Below are positions 1 through 6,181 of a stretch of DNA of 6,628 nucleotides, one piece after another. Numbering within the stretch: position 1 is the first letter of the stretch; the number at the start of each line of letters is the position of its first letter. A program made the translations under genes and the position numbers. The notes beneath the pieces are model-generated. The model saw only the letters and a list, made by a program, of their open reading frames with translations, searched no databases and was not told where the DNA came from. This stretch comes from Desulfobulbaceae bacterium (GTDB lineage: Bacteria; Desulfobacterota; Desulfobulbia; Desulfobulbales; SURF-16), in contig JALNXE010000161.1 in assembly GCA_023230525.1 (NCBI GenBank), forward strand, positions 1 to 6,628, written 5' to 3'.

Positions 1-1
1 C

Positions 2-94
2 GAGGTACTGCGCCATTTATGCGAGGAATTGAATGCCACCATGACCCGGTTTCCTGGCACATCCATGCGCCTGGTCTACGAATTGGTGTCATGA
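2..94 (+). CDS. C-terminal end of an unidentified protein, possibly a transposase (partial)
   Basis: An open frame enters from the left edge and runs 30 codons to a TGA at 92-94. The peptide contains CEELNATMTRFPGT followed by SMRLVYELVS. The pattern 'FPGT-x-x-RLVYEL' just before the stop resembles, from memory, the C terminus of some DDE-type transposases, but I cannot assign a family. The frame looks protein-like and the other two forward frames here do not end as a natural C terminus. No start or catalytic residues are in the window. A structured palindrome begins about 120 bases downstream, which fits the trailing end of a mobile element. The alternative is a chance open frame or a truncated gene remnant. 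Confidence 0.35.
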   Translation, partial: EVLRHLCEELNATMTRFPGTSMRLVYELVS

Positions 95-211
95 TAAATT
101 CTTCCGAAATCAGGTGGTCTGAAATTATCACCAATTTTGAATGTGACGTTTAGAAATGGTATTTCAATTGCGACAGTATCTATGTTAATGGATTTTTTCA
201 TTCATCTTCTC

Positions 212-339
212 TAACGCCGCACGGATGAGCGGCGGAAGCGCAGGCGAGCGTGCTCGCCTGCGCTGGAGTCCGCTCGATCCGCTGGTTGGCCGTAGCGAAG
301 CGGAGGCCAGCCAGCGGATCCTTGATCCGCGCGGCGTTA
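212..339. repeat. Palindromic element folding as a three-way junction (attC-like or MITE-like)
   Basis: Three nested or adjacent inverted repeats account for almost every base. The outer stem pairs 212-226 with 325-339 (14 of 15 positions) and is bounded by TAAC on the left and GTTA on the right. Hairpin A pairs 227-232 with 270-275 and, inside it, 237-249 with 252-264 perfectly (13 bp, 2-base loop). Hairpin B pairs 276-291 with 305-320 (15 of 16, the exception being a G-T pair). Only 321-324 is unpaired at the junction. The overall length, the TAAC...GTTA ends and the imperfect single-strand fold recall large integron attC sites of the Vibrio VCR kind, but the flanking bases do not match the attC consensus boxes well. 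It could equally be a small non-autonomous mobile element. The fold itself is directly visible; its identity is not. Confidence 0.6.
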
Positions 340-1033
340 TTAGCTGGACGGAATTCGCCTATCAATAGCCATATTTGTGGTGTTAGCGATAAAAGCAAAA
401 TACATACCAATATTTTAAGTCGACTAAAAATCCAGTGGGCTTTTTGCTTTTTTCACTGTTCTAGTCGCTTCTTTTTTTGCACGCTGTGCAAACAGACCTG
501 TATCCGCCAGGGTTTAATTTGTCCGGAGCGAGTAACGATGCTTCCCTGATGACTTGCCGCACGACCCGCAGTCCGAGTAATCATTTATGAGTACGAAGAG
601 GGCATCGCAGCGTTCCTTAATCTCTTCATTCATTGCTGTTTAGTCCTTACCTGGGCGATTTTGCCTACTCCTTCATTTTCATTGTAAGGGGTTCAACAAG
701 TTAGTATCGAGTTCCCAGATATCTACTCCGGCCCGAAATACTTGGCAACGAAATATCAAATATCTGCATGATTTCTTGCCCGATATCATTCACCAGGGAA
801 TGATACTCGGAAATATGATAACATCACCCTGTAAGATCCACCGGCAATATTAACCGTTTCAGCAAACTCGCACGTTCACCTCCCTGACCATTCGACTACC
901 AAATGGCAGGTGGACGGATAGGGTCTATTGAGATCGAAGAATTTGACGGCACAGCAACGAGCCAAAGGTTATAGCAGGAGATGGTTGGTACTGGGGGCAT
1001 TTAAAACAATAGGCTATTCATTGTCGTATAAAT
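340..1033. other. Gene-poor stretch with only short fragmentary reading frames
   Basis: No convincing intact gene is seen on either strand in these roughly 700 bases. On the minus strand between about 870 and 679 all three frames show short protein-like runs without starts, for example AETVNIAGGSYRVM, NDIGQEIMQIFDISLP and FRAGVDIWELDTNLLNPLQ, the last ending at a TGA at 679-681. This mixture would fit a coding region broken by frameshifts, but the pieces are too short to name. A perfect 8-bp hairpin with a 6-base loop lies at 784-805; it has no T-run and is not a terminator. A 39-codon minus-strand frame at 514-633 is listed separately. Confidence 0.4.
514..633 (-). CDS. Possible 39-residue small protein of unknown function
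   Basis: This frame runs from an ATG at 631-633 to a TAA at 514-516 and begins MNEEIKERCDALFVLIND. A C-x-x-C-G-K pair (Cys22, Cys25) follows and the C terminus is basic. An AAGGA-like sequence lies about 9 bases upstream of the ATG, a weak ribosome binding site. I recognise no family. The CxxC could bind metal, but a 39-codon frame in gene-poor DNA is easily accidental, and it may be the surviving start of a broken gene. Confidence 0.15.
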   Translation of the reverse strand: MNEEIKERCDALFVLINDYSDCGSCGKSSGKHRYSLRTN

Positions 1034-1312
1034 TTAAGGCCACTTCATTGCCCCATGCAACACCCTAATTATTTCTAACCAATCATCCTTTATACGATAT
1101 GGAATAAAATATGGAGTCCCTGGGATAATCAGTTCTTTGGTGCCGATTTTTCTCCCCGACCTGCCCATTCCAGGCTGCAAAACCAAATCGCTTTCCACAA
1201 TATTTATAATTCTCAGAACAAATTTTTTGGCGGCCTGTGGCTTATCTCTCTCAATGTATGAACGGAGAGACTGGAGATCGGCTATCGCTTGCTCTGTCCA
1301 CCTTACTTGCAT
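1034..1312 (-). CDS. RelE/ParE-family toxin of a type II toxin-antitoxin system
   Basis: This is a 92-residue protein, the usual length for the RelE/ParE fold. The N-terminal strand (VRWTEQA) leads into two helices (about residues 6-40), then the beta-sheet core with LQPGMGRSGR (45-54), ELIIPGTPYFIPYRI (60-74) and the family's typical tail, IIRVLHGAMKWP (81-92). RelE members cut mRNA at the ribosome and ParE members poison gyrase; the sequence alone does not decide which, though the combination of 'PGTPYFIPYRI' and 'RVLHGA' is typical of the ParE-like branch. The ATG overlaps the end of the antitoxin gene by 10 bases and no strong ribosome binding site precedes it, so translation is probably coupled to the antitoxin. 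The frame is intact with no visible damage. In such pairs the antitoxin neutralises the toxin by direct binding. Confidence 0.9.
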   Translation of the reverse strand: MQVRWTEQAIADLQSLRSYIERDKPQAAKKFVLRIINIVESDLVLQPGMGRSGRKIGTKELIIPGTPYFIPYRIKDDWLEIIRVLHGAMKWP

Positions 1313-1569
1313 CTGGGTGGTTCTTTTTCAAGGGATGTGTTCCAGCTTGCCACCCAATTTTTAACATCTTCATGGTCAATCATTCTGCCAGCATCAGCAC
1401 TTCTCAGCCCTTCCTCGATTGCTGCAATTTGCCAGGCCTCTTGCCTTAAGTAATTTTTTATTGCCTCAACTGCACAAAAAGATTTGGTCCTCTTTGTAGA
1501 CTGAGCAAGCGACGTCAGTTGTTCTGCCAGTTCCTTTGGTAATCTTACGCTAATAGTAGTAGTTGTCAT
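1303..1569 (-). CDS. Ribbon-helix-helix (CopG/RelB-like) antitoxin
   Basis: This 88-residue protein starts MTTTTISVRLPKELAEQL, the classic beta-strand plus first helix of a ribbon-helix-helix DNA-binding domain; residues 25-44, ending in VEAIKNYLRQE, form the second helix. The C-terminal half (EAWQIAAIEEGLRSADAGR, 44-62, then HEDVKNWVASW) matches the toxin-binding tail of antitoxins paired with RelE/ParE toxins. It would bind its toxin and repress its own promoter as a dimer. The ATG is supported by AGGAGG at 1576-1581, six bases upstream. It is the first gene of the pair, as usual, with the toxin overlapping its last 10 bases. Residues 30-34 (SFCAV) carry a Cys where homologs I recall have a larger hydrophobic residue; this should not break the fold. 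The assignment is firm at family level. Confidence 0.9.
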   Translation of the reverse strand: MTTTTISVRLPKELAEQLTSLAQSTKRTKSFCAVEAIKNYLRQEAWQIAAIEEGLRSADAGRMIDHEDVKNWVASWNTSLEKEPPRCK

Positions 1570-1575
1570 ATAATA

Positions 1576-1616
1576 CCTCCTGCAAACATTGTAATACTTT
1601 GTGTGCGACCCGACAA
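1576..1616 (-). promoter_or_regulatory. Candidate promoter and ribosome binding site of the toxin-antitoxin operon
   Basis: Read on the minus strand, TTGTCG (1611-1616) and TACAAT (1588-1593) are separated by exactly 17 bases and match the sigma-70 -35 and -10 boxes at 4 of 6 and 5 of 6 positions. The ribosome binding site AGGAGG is at 1576-1581. Transcription from this promoter would begin close to the AGGAGG, giving a very short leader, which is the weak point of the call. Self-repression by the ribbon-helix-helix antitoxin at this site is expected from the family, but I see no clear operator palindrome. Confidence 0.35.
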
Positions 1617-1675
1617 TGCCAATATTTACTGGATATCAAGCTAACCCTCATCTCCGCAAGCGGGAACAACGAACA

Positions 1676-1802
1676 ATGAAAGTCTCGTGCCGTAGGAGCG
1701 GGCCTTGCCCGCGATAGAGATCGCCGCAATGCCACGGAGGTCGCGGGCATGGCCCGCTCCTACGGCCCTGCCTGCACAGCAAGACAGGCAAAAGACTTTC
1801 AT
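1676..1802. repeat. REP-type doublet / large inverted repeat
   Basis: The arms 1689-1714 and 1741-1766 are inverted copies of 26 bases with one mismatch, separated by 26 bases. Each contains GTAGGAGCGGGC followed by a GCCCGCGA end, the form of REP (repetitive extragenic palindromic) sequences common in Pseudomonas and other bacteria. An outer pair of perfect 10-base arms (1676-1685 with 1793-1802) brackets the whole element. Between the right inner arm and the right outer arm lies a further small hairpin (TGCCTG...CAGGCA). Each REP arm can also fold on itself (GCGGGC with GCCCGC). Such paired, inverted REPs are often dispersed by RAYT transposases acting in trans; no transposase gene is present here. 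Whether the genome carries other copies cannot be seen from this window. Confidence 0.75.
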
Positions 1803-1835
1803 ATAGACTCAATCAACCAAGTCATGCGGGAAAAT

Positions 1836-1935
1836 TCAGGAATTTTGAAAGATATCCTCTGCCAATTCCTGGTCGGGATCGTCTGCAACAACTTAACCTT
1901 TTTCCTGACCATTCGGCAGGAAGCGCCATTAAAAT
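1836..1935 (-). pseudogene. Possible frameshifted remnant of a small gene
   Basis: On the minus strand one frame reads FKRILMALPAEWSGK (about 1935-1891) and then loses sense. A second frame, entered after the run of five A's, continues KKVKLL. A third frame reads VVADDPDQELAEDIFQNS and stops at a TGA at 1836-1838. Joined across two single-base shifts the pieces give PAEWSGKKVKVVADDPDQ and a plausible acidic C terminus. The 'P-x-EW-x-GKKVKV' pattern resembles small AbrB/DUF2080-type proteins, though this is a weak recollection. The remnant sits between the REP doublet and the glutamate synthase terminator. It may be chance; nothing else gene-like lies between 1803 and 2068. Confidence 0.2.
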
Positions 1936-2068
1936 CCGCTTGAAATGTCAGTCCTGAAAATGCGCCACAGGACAGGAGGGGGGATGCTTGCTCGCGAGAC
2001 TTTACTTAAACGCCCATGTTTATTCTTGTGATGATTTTGGGGACGAGGACATTATGGCCTCATTAAAC

Positions 2069-2108
2069 AAAAAAAACCGGGCGTCCTTGATGGACACCCG
2101 GTTTTTTT
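2069..2108 (-). terminator. Rho-independent terminator of the glutamate synthase operon
   Basis: A 10-bp stem (2077-2086 with 2092-2101) and a 5-base loop are flanked by eight A's at 2069-2076 and seven T's at 2102-2108, so a U-run follows the hairpin in either direction. The one irregular pair (2082 with 2096) is a C-A mismatch in a plus-strand transcript but a U-G wobble in a minus-strand transcript, so the hairpin is fully paired only in RNA from the glt operon. It lies about 30 bases past the stop codon of the last glt gene. Confidence 0.92.
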
Positions 2109-2139
2109 GTTGAAAAAGGGAATCAGGTGATCTGTGCCG

Positions 2140-4491
2140 CTAAAAGGGCCGCATCAGCCATACCCCGCAGGGGCAGGTATTGGCGCAGAAGCCGCAGGCG
2201 ATACACTTTTCATCGTCGGAAACATACTTATGGTCGTTTTCGCCGAGCTTTACCCGGGAGATTGCGCCGGTGGGACAGATGGTCTCACACATATGGCAGT
2301 CACGGCAGGTGCCGCAGCTCATGCAGCGGTCCGCCTCATGGATGTCGCTATGGGCTATGTCGGTATGGGTGCCCGGGCAGGTTTCCGGCTCATAATGGGC
2401 CGGGTTCAGATTCTGGATATTGATCACCTGCTTGGTGAACGGCTTCCACTCCTCGCCCTTGATCTCGGCGATGATGGCATGGGCGGCGTTTTTGCCATGC
2501 CCCAGGGCATTGGTGGCCAGTCCCGGCCGCTCCACATCACCGACGGCATAGATCTTCGGATCAGAGGTGCGGCAGGCCTCGTTGGTCTTGATCCAGCCCG
2601 CGCCGCCCACCGTGAGCACCTCCACGGTATCCGGCAGAAACTTCAGCGCCGGCACGTCGCCAATGGAAACAATCACCGTCTGGGCGGGGATCAGCTCATC
2701 GGCCGCATCAATCAAACCCTCCGCGGTGACCTCCTTGGTGGAAACCGGCCACTTGAATTTGGCGCCCAGTGCCTCAGCCGCCTTTTTCTCCTTGCCAAAG
2801 GCCAGGGGTTTCTGGATATCAACCAGGGTCACCTCCTGGGCGCCCAGGCGGTAGCATTCACAGGCCACATCGCAGCCCACATTACCGGCGCCGATGATGA
2901 CCACCTGCTTGCCAACTACCGGCGGCTTGTCACTCTTGGCCGCCTTGAGGAAATCAAGGGCGGGAATAACCCGTTCATGGCCGGGGAAGGGTATGCGCCG
3001 CGGTTCGTGGGTACCGACGGCCACAATCACATAATCATGGTCCTTCTGCAGTTCGGCAAACTTGTCCTTGGTCATGTTGACGCCGAAATGGACATGGATA
3101 TTGGGGGTATCCATGAAACGTTTGACCTCGGCTTCCCAGATGGCCCGGGGCAGCCTTTCCCAGGGAATCACCTGGGCCAGTTTGCCGCCCAGTTTGTCGT
3201 CCCGTTCGAAGATATGGGCCTCGACCCCGCGCAGGGCCAGCTGCCAGGCGGCATTCATGCCGCCGGGGCCGCCGCCGATGATGGCAACTTTTTTGCTCAG
3301 CGGCGCTGCCACGGCAGGGGCGGGAAAATCCTTGACCGCCCGGCCGAGCATGGCCACATCAATACTCTCGTCAACCATCTGGCGGGAACAGTTCTGCATA
3401 CAGAGATTCGGACAGATGGAACCGCAGACCGAAGCGGGAAAAGGGGTGTACTCCAGCACCAGCTCATAGGCATCCTTCTCCCGGCCTTCCCGCATCAGCC
3501 GCAGGCGGTCGATGGTCGGAATGTGCACCGGACAGTAATAGGCGCAGGGCGCCGCGGATTCCTGGTTGGCCCAGAAAGGTTTGCGGCGGCGCAGATCGCC
3601 GGTTTCGATCAGGCCGATGGGTGAACGGTCAAGACCGGGGGCGATATCCCTGAGGGGATCGCCGCCAAAGGCCTTATCCCAGATATTTTTGCGGAACTCG
3701 TGCATGGGCATGGGCCCGGAAAACATCAGGGCTCTGTCCTGGGGCGGAATGGCCTGCAGCATCTTCCAGTCTTCGCGTACGGAAAGCTGGTCCAGCAGCT
3801 CCATGCGGTTGATCCCCGCCAGAAAGCCGGGCAGGCGGGAAATAAGCCACTGCCATTGCTCATCATCCGGCAGTATCGCCATGACATTGGTCCGGGCATA
3901 GGACTGATCGGTCTGGCCCCGGTAATAAATGGAGCCGCCCACCATGCCCACGCAGGGCCGGTAACCGAGCACGTTTCCCGGGGTCTTCGGATTGACGCCG
4001 CAGACCACGCCGACACCGCCGCAGTTGAATTCGGCAAAGGTATCGCCCACCGAACCGAGCACCCACAGCTCGGGCCGCCGGTATTCGGGATTCCATTTGG
4101 TCATGGTGAGACCGCGGGCGCCGATGGAGCCGCCGATCATCACCCGGCCCTCGGCCATGGCGTTGCACACCCCGTTGGTGGCATCACCACGGACAATAAT
4201 GTCAGCCCCGATATTGAGATACCCCACATCGTCCGACGCGGAGCCGTGGCAGGTGATGGTGGTGCCGGGCAGACCCATGCAGCCGAGCCGCTGCCCGGCC
4301 GGGCCTTTGATCTGGATCTCCAGTTTTTTGCCCTGGGGCTTCAGACGTCCGCCAACATTATGCTGGCCATATGTTTCCAGGATGAGTTTCGATGATTGCT
4401 TGAAGGCCTTCTGTACCAGCTCTTCGAACTCCTTGGAACTGATCCGGTTGCCCTTCTCATCCACTCCTTTGATGGTAATTGCTTCAGTCAC
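2140..4491 (-). CDS. Glutamate synthase fusion: GltB GXGXG domain + GltD-like FAD oxidoreductase + 2[4Fe-4S] ferredoxin
   Basis: This 783-residue protein joins three modules. Residues 1-205 form the GltB C-terminal beta-helix (GXGXG) domain, with YGQHNVGGRL (41-50) and repeated glycine turns such as GGSIGARG (120-127). After a linker, a GltD-type N-terminal iron-sulfur domain has Cys316, 320, 356, 360, 364 and 368. Next comes a two-nucleotide-fold flavoprotein: FAD site GGGPGG (406-411) with acidic Glu429, second nucleotide site GAGNVG (534-539), and the FAD-closing YAVGD (648-652). The tail holds two ferredoxin clusters, Cys729/732/735/739 and Cys763/766/769/773, with an extra pair, Cys723/726, just before them. 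It would deliver electrons to the FMN subunit encoded upstream; the GXGXG domain is normally structural in the synthase core. It starts with GTG, with GGAGG seven bases upstream. It is the last gene of the operon and follows the FMN subunit by 49 bases. The second nucleotide site lacks the usual YRR-type motif for NADPH (Asp558 in its place), so the electron donor is uncertain. Confidence 0.93.
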   Translation of the reverse strand: MTEAITIKGVDEKGNRISSKEFEELVQKAFKQSSKLILETYGQHNVGGRLKPQGKKLEIQIKGPAGQRLGCMGLPGTTITCHGSASDDVGYLNIGADIIVRGDATNGVCNAMAEGRVMIGGSIGARGLTMTKWNPEYRRPELWVLGSVGDTFAEFNCGGVGVVCGVNPKTPGNVLGYRPCVGMVGGSIYYRGQTDQSYARTNVMAILPDDEQWQWLISRLPGFLAGINRMELLDQLSVREDWKMLQAIPPQDRALMFSGPMPMHEFRKNIWDKAFGGDPLRDIAPGLDRSPIGLIETGDLRRRKPFWANQESAAPCAYYCPVHIPTIDRLRLMREGREKDAYELVLEYTPFPASVCGSICPNLCMQNCSRQMVDESIDVAMLGRAVKDFPAPAVAAPLSKKVAIIGGGPGGMNAAWQLALRGVEAHIFERDDKLGGKLAQVIPWERLPRAIWEAEVKRFMDTPNIHVHFGVNMTKDKFAELQKDHDYVIVAVGTHEPRRIPFPGHERVIPALDFLKAAKSDKPPVVGKQVVIIGAGNVGCDVACECYRLGAQEVTLVDIQKPLAFGKEKKAAEALGAKFKWPVSTKEVTAEGLIDAADELIPAQTVIVSIGDVPALKFLPDTVEVLTVGGAGWIKTNEACRTSDPKIYAVGDVERPGLATNALGHGKNAAHAIIAEIKGEEWKPFTKQVINIQNLNPAHYEPETCPGTHTDIAHSDIHEADRCMSCGTCRDCHMCETICPTGAISRVKLGENDHKYVSDDEKCIACGFCANTCPCGVWLMRPF

Positions 4492-4498
4492 TTCTTTT

Positions 4499-4503
4499 CC
4501 TCC
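4499..4503 (-). promoter_or_regulatory. Ribosome binding site that fixes a GTG start
   Basis: On the minus strand GGAGG is followed by seven bases and then GTG (4491-4489), which opens the frame MTEAITIKG. No ATG is better placed. The site sits in a small inverted repeat, TCCTCC-G-GGAGGA on the plus strand (4498-4510), whose outer bases could pair weakly. Confidence 0.75.
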
Positions 4504-4515
4504 GGGAGGATGGAT

Positions 4516-4532
4516 AAAGGCTCATCGCCTTT
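4516..4532 (-). repeat. Intercistronic stem-loop between the FMN and fusion subunits
   Basis: AAAGGC pairs perfectly with GCCTTT around a 5-base loop, in the 49-base gap between the two genes. On the operon strand no U-run follows, so it is not a terminator there; it could affect mRNA stability or be chance. Confidence 0.35.
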
Positions 4533-4540
4533 TTTCTTTT

Positions 4541-6181
4541 TTAACAGACGTATTTGATATTCAGCCGGTTCGCGGCCGGCTCATCGCTGATGCCGATGGC
4601 ATCCGACATACCGATGGGCAGGCTCTGGGAACGTCCCAGGGGGGCCATGATCTTCTTCATCTCGGTGCGGATCGCCATAAAGGTGTCAACCACCCGCTGG
4701 GCCACCTGATCAGGATCCAGCCGGCGGTACAGTTTCGGGTTCTGGCTGGTGATACCCTTGGGGCAGATGCCGACATTGCAGACGTTGCAGCGGTTCTGCT
4801 CGCTGCCCAGACAACCTGCCGCCGCCTGCATCATGTACTTGCCCATGTGCACGCCGCTGGCGCCGAGCATGATCAGCGCCATGCCGTTCTGGGTGACGTT
4901 GCCGGTTTTACCGACACCGCCCGCGGCAAAGATCGGGATCTCGTTCTGCTTGCCCTGGGCACAGAGATCCAGGTAGCAATCCCGGACATTGGAGGCGATG
5001 GGATGGCCCATGGTATCCATGCTGACATTATAGGCCGCCCCGGTGCCGCCGTCGATGCCGTCGATCAAGAGTCCTCCGGCATAGGGGTTGCGCACCAGAT
5101 TGTTGAGCACCGATTTGGCGGAGTTGGAGCCGGAGATCTTCGGATAGACCGGCACCCGGAAGTTCCAGGCCATGGACATGGTCTGGATCATCTTCATGAC
5201 CGACTCCTCAATGGAGTAGAGGGTCTGATGCACCGGGGGCGAGGGAAGATCAACGCCTGCCGGCACGCCGCGCAGCCGGGCGATGAGCTTGCTCACCTTG
5301 AACCACATGAGCAGCCCCCCGTCGCCTGGTTTCGCGCCCTGGCCGTATTTGATCTCAATGGCCGCCGGGTCGCACTGCATGTCCGGGATGGCGCGGATGA
5401 TCTCGTCCCAGCCGAAATAGCCGGAGGCAATCTGCAGGATGATGTATTTCAAAAACGGGCTCTTCAGCACCCATGGCGGGCAGCCGCCCTCACCGGTGGC
5501 CATGACCACCGGGATGCCGAGCACCTCGTTGCAGTAGGCCACGCCCTGCAGCAGGCCGAGCCACATGTTGGGCGACAGGGCGCCGAAGGACATGGAGCCG
5601 ATGATAAAGGGAAAGATCTCGCGCACCGGCGGAATCCACTCCCCGGCCGTTTTCCGGCGGATATACTCCTCGGGGGCCAGCACCCGGCCGAGTAGGGTAT
5701 TGAGGAAAAACTCATGGCGGCCGGCATCAAGGGCCGGATCGGTGAGCATGGAGATACGATTGAAGATGATCTTGTCAAGCAGGCCGGGCGCCGGGTCGTT
5801 TCTGCGGCCGCCGCGCTTGACCGGCTCGCCGCCCACCGTGCTCTGAAAACGGAAGCGGTCAGCCATGGGGTTGGGCACCGGCCTGATGGCCGAGTTCGGG
5901 CACACCATGGCGCAGGTGCCGCAGCCGATGCACTTGTTGGCGATCTCGGTCTTCTGCCGGATGCCGACAAAGGTGCGGAAGGAACTGCCGCGCTCGCTCG
6001 AGGTCAGCACCAGACGCGGCATGCGCTGCCGCATGTAGGTCAATTTAATGGCATAAACCGGGCAAACCGCGGTGCAGCGCCCGCAGAGGGTGCAGCGGTC
6101 TTCCCGGTGCTCGATGATCCAGGGGAGGTCCCCCGGGGTTAAGCTGCTTGGGGTAGATGGAATTGATCGAATTGAGACCAT
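4541..6181 (-). CDS. Glutamate synthase FMN/Fe-S core subunit with N-terminal 2[4Fe-4S] ferredoxin domain
   Basis: This 546-residue protein carries the synthase site that reduces the imine of 2-oxoglutarate and ammonia to glutamate. Residues 28-100 hold two ferredoxin motifs, Cys30/33/36/40 and Cys84/87/90/94, each ending in CP. From about 140 the FMN-binding beta/alpha barrel follows: GSMSFGALS (195-203), GEGG (230-233), KYGQGAKPGDGG (278-289), PSPPVHQTLYSIEE (313-326), a GIDGGTGAA stretch (375-383) and the phosphate-binding FAAGGVGKTG (418-427). Cys465, 468 and 473 in CNVCNVGICPKGI match the conserved position of the [3Fe-4S] cluster ligands, with Cys457 nearby. The N-terminal amidotransferase and C-terminal GXGXG domains of bacterial GltB are absent and are encoded by the neighbours, as in archaeal-type enzymes. 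The ATG has AGGAG eight bases upstream (6190-6194). The gene begins 43 bases inside the preceding one, suggesting coupled translation. Confidence 0.95.
   Translation of the reverse strand: MVSIRSIPSTPSSLTPGDLPWIIEHREDRCTLCGRCTAVCPVYAIKLTYMRQRMPRLVLTSSERGSSFRTFVGIRQKTEIANKCIGCGTCAMVCPNSAIRPVPNPMADRFRFQSTVGGEPVKRGGRRNDPAPGLLDKIIFNRISMLTDPALDAGRHEFFLNTLLGRVLAPEEYIRRKTAGEWIPPVREIFPFIIGSMSFGALSPNMWLGLLQGVAYCNEVLGIPVVMATGEGGCPPWVLKSPFLKYIILQIASGYFGWDEIIRAIPDMQCDPAAIEIKYGQGAKPGDGGLLMWFKVSKLIARLRGVPAGVDLPSPPVHQTLYSIEESVMKMIQTMSMAWNFRVPVYPKISGSNSAKSVLNNLVRNPYAGGLLIDGIDGGTGAAYNVSMDTMGHPIASNVRDCYLDLCAQGKQNEIPIFAAGGVGKTGNVTQNGMALIMLGASGVHMGKYMMQAAAGCLGSEQNRCNVCNVGICPKGITSQNPKLYRRLDPDQVAQRVVDTFMAIRTEMKKIMAPLGRSQSLPIGMSDAIGISDEPAANRLNIKYVC

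Noticed and set aside
421..460. A-rich/T-rich stem near 424-450 resembling a terminator
   Set aside because: The stem is short and imperfect and no gene ends next to it.
198..549. Overlapping frames of 70 and 99 codons on opposite strands across the left palindrome
   Set aside because: Both are produced largely by translating the inverted repeat; composition changes abruptly outside it and no ribosome binding site is clear.
1137..1449. Two short plus-strand frames opposite the toxin-antitoxin genes
   Set aside because: Both lie antisense to well-supported genes and show no family features.
883..1915. Exact 12-base direct repeat CCTGACCATTCG at 883-894 and 1904-1915
   Set aside because: About one such match is expected by chance in a window of this size, and flanking bases show no element ends.
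1550..1943. Frames of 66 (minus) and 64 (plus) codons through the REP doublet
   Set aside because: They translate the palindrome itself, and the minus one runs through the antitoxin promoter; no protein features.
2134..3624. 496-codon plus-strand open frame opposite the fusion gene
   Set aside because: The peptide is rich in G, H, A and R with no recognisable domain, and the opposite strand carries a complete conserved glutamate synthase protein; it is an antisense shadow of GC-rich codons.
3992..5695. 567-codon plus-strand open frame spanning two glt genes
   Set aside because: It crosses the intergenic gap and both conserved genes in antisense, with low-complexity composition and no motif; a shadow.
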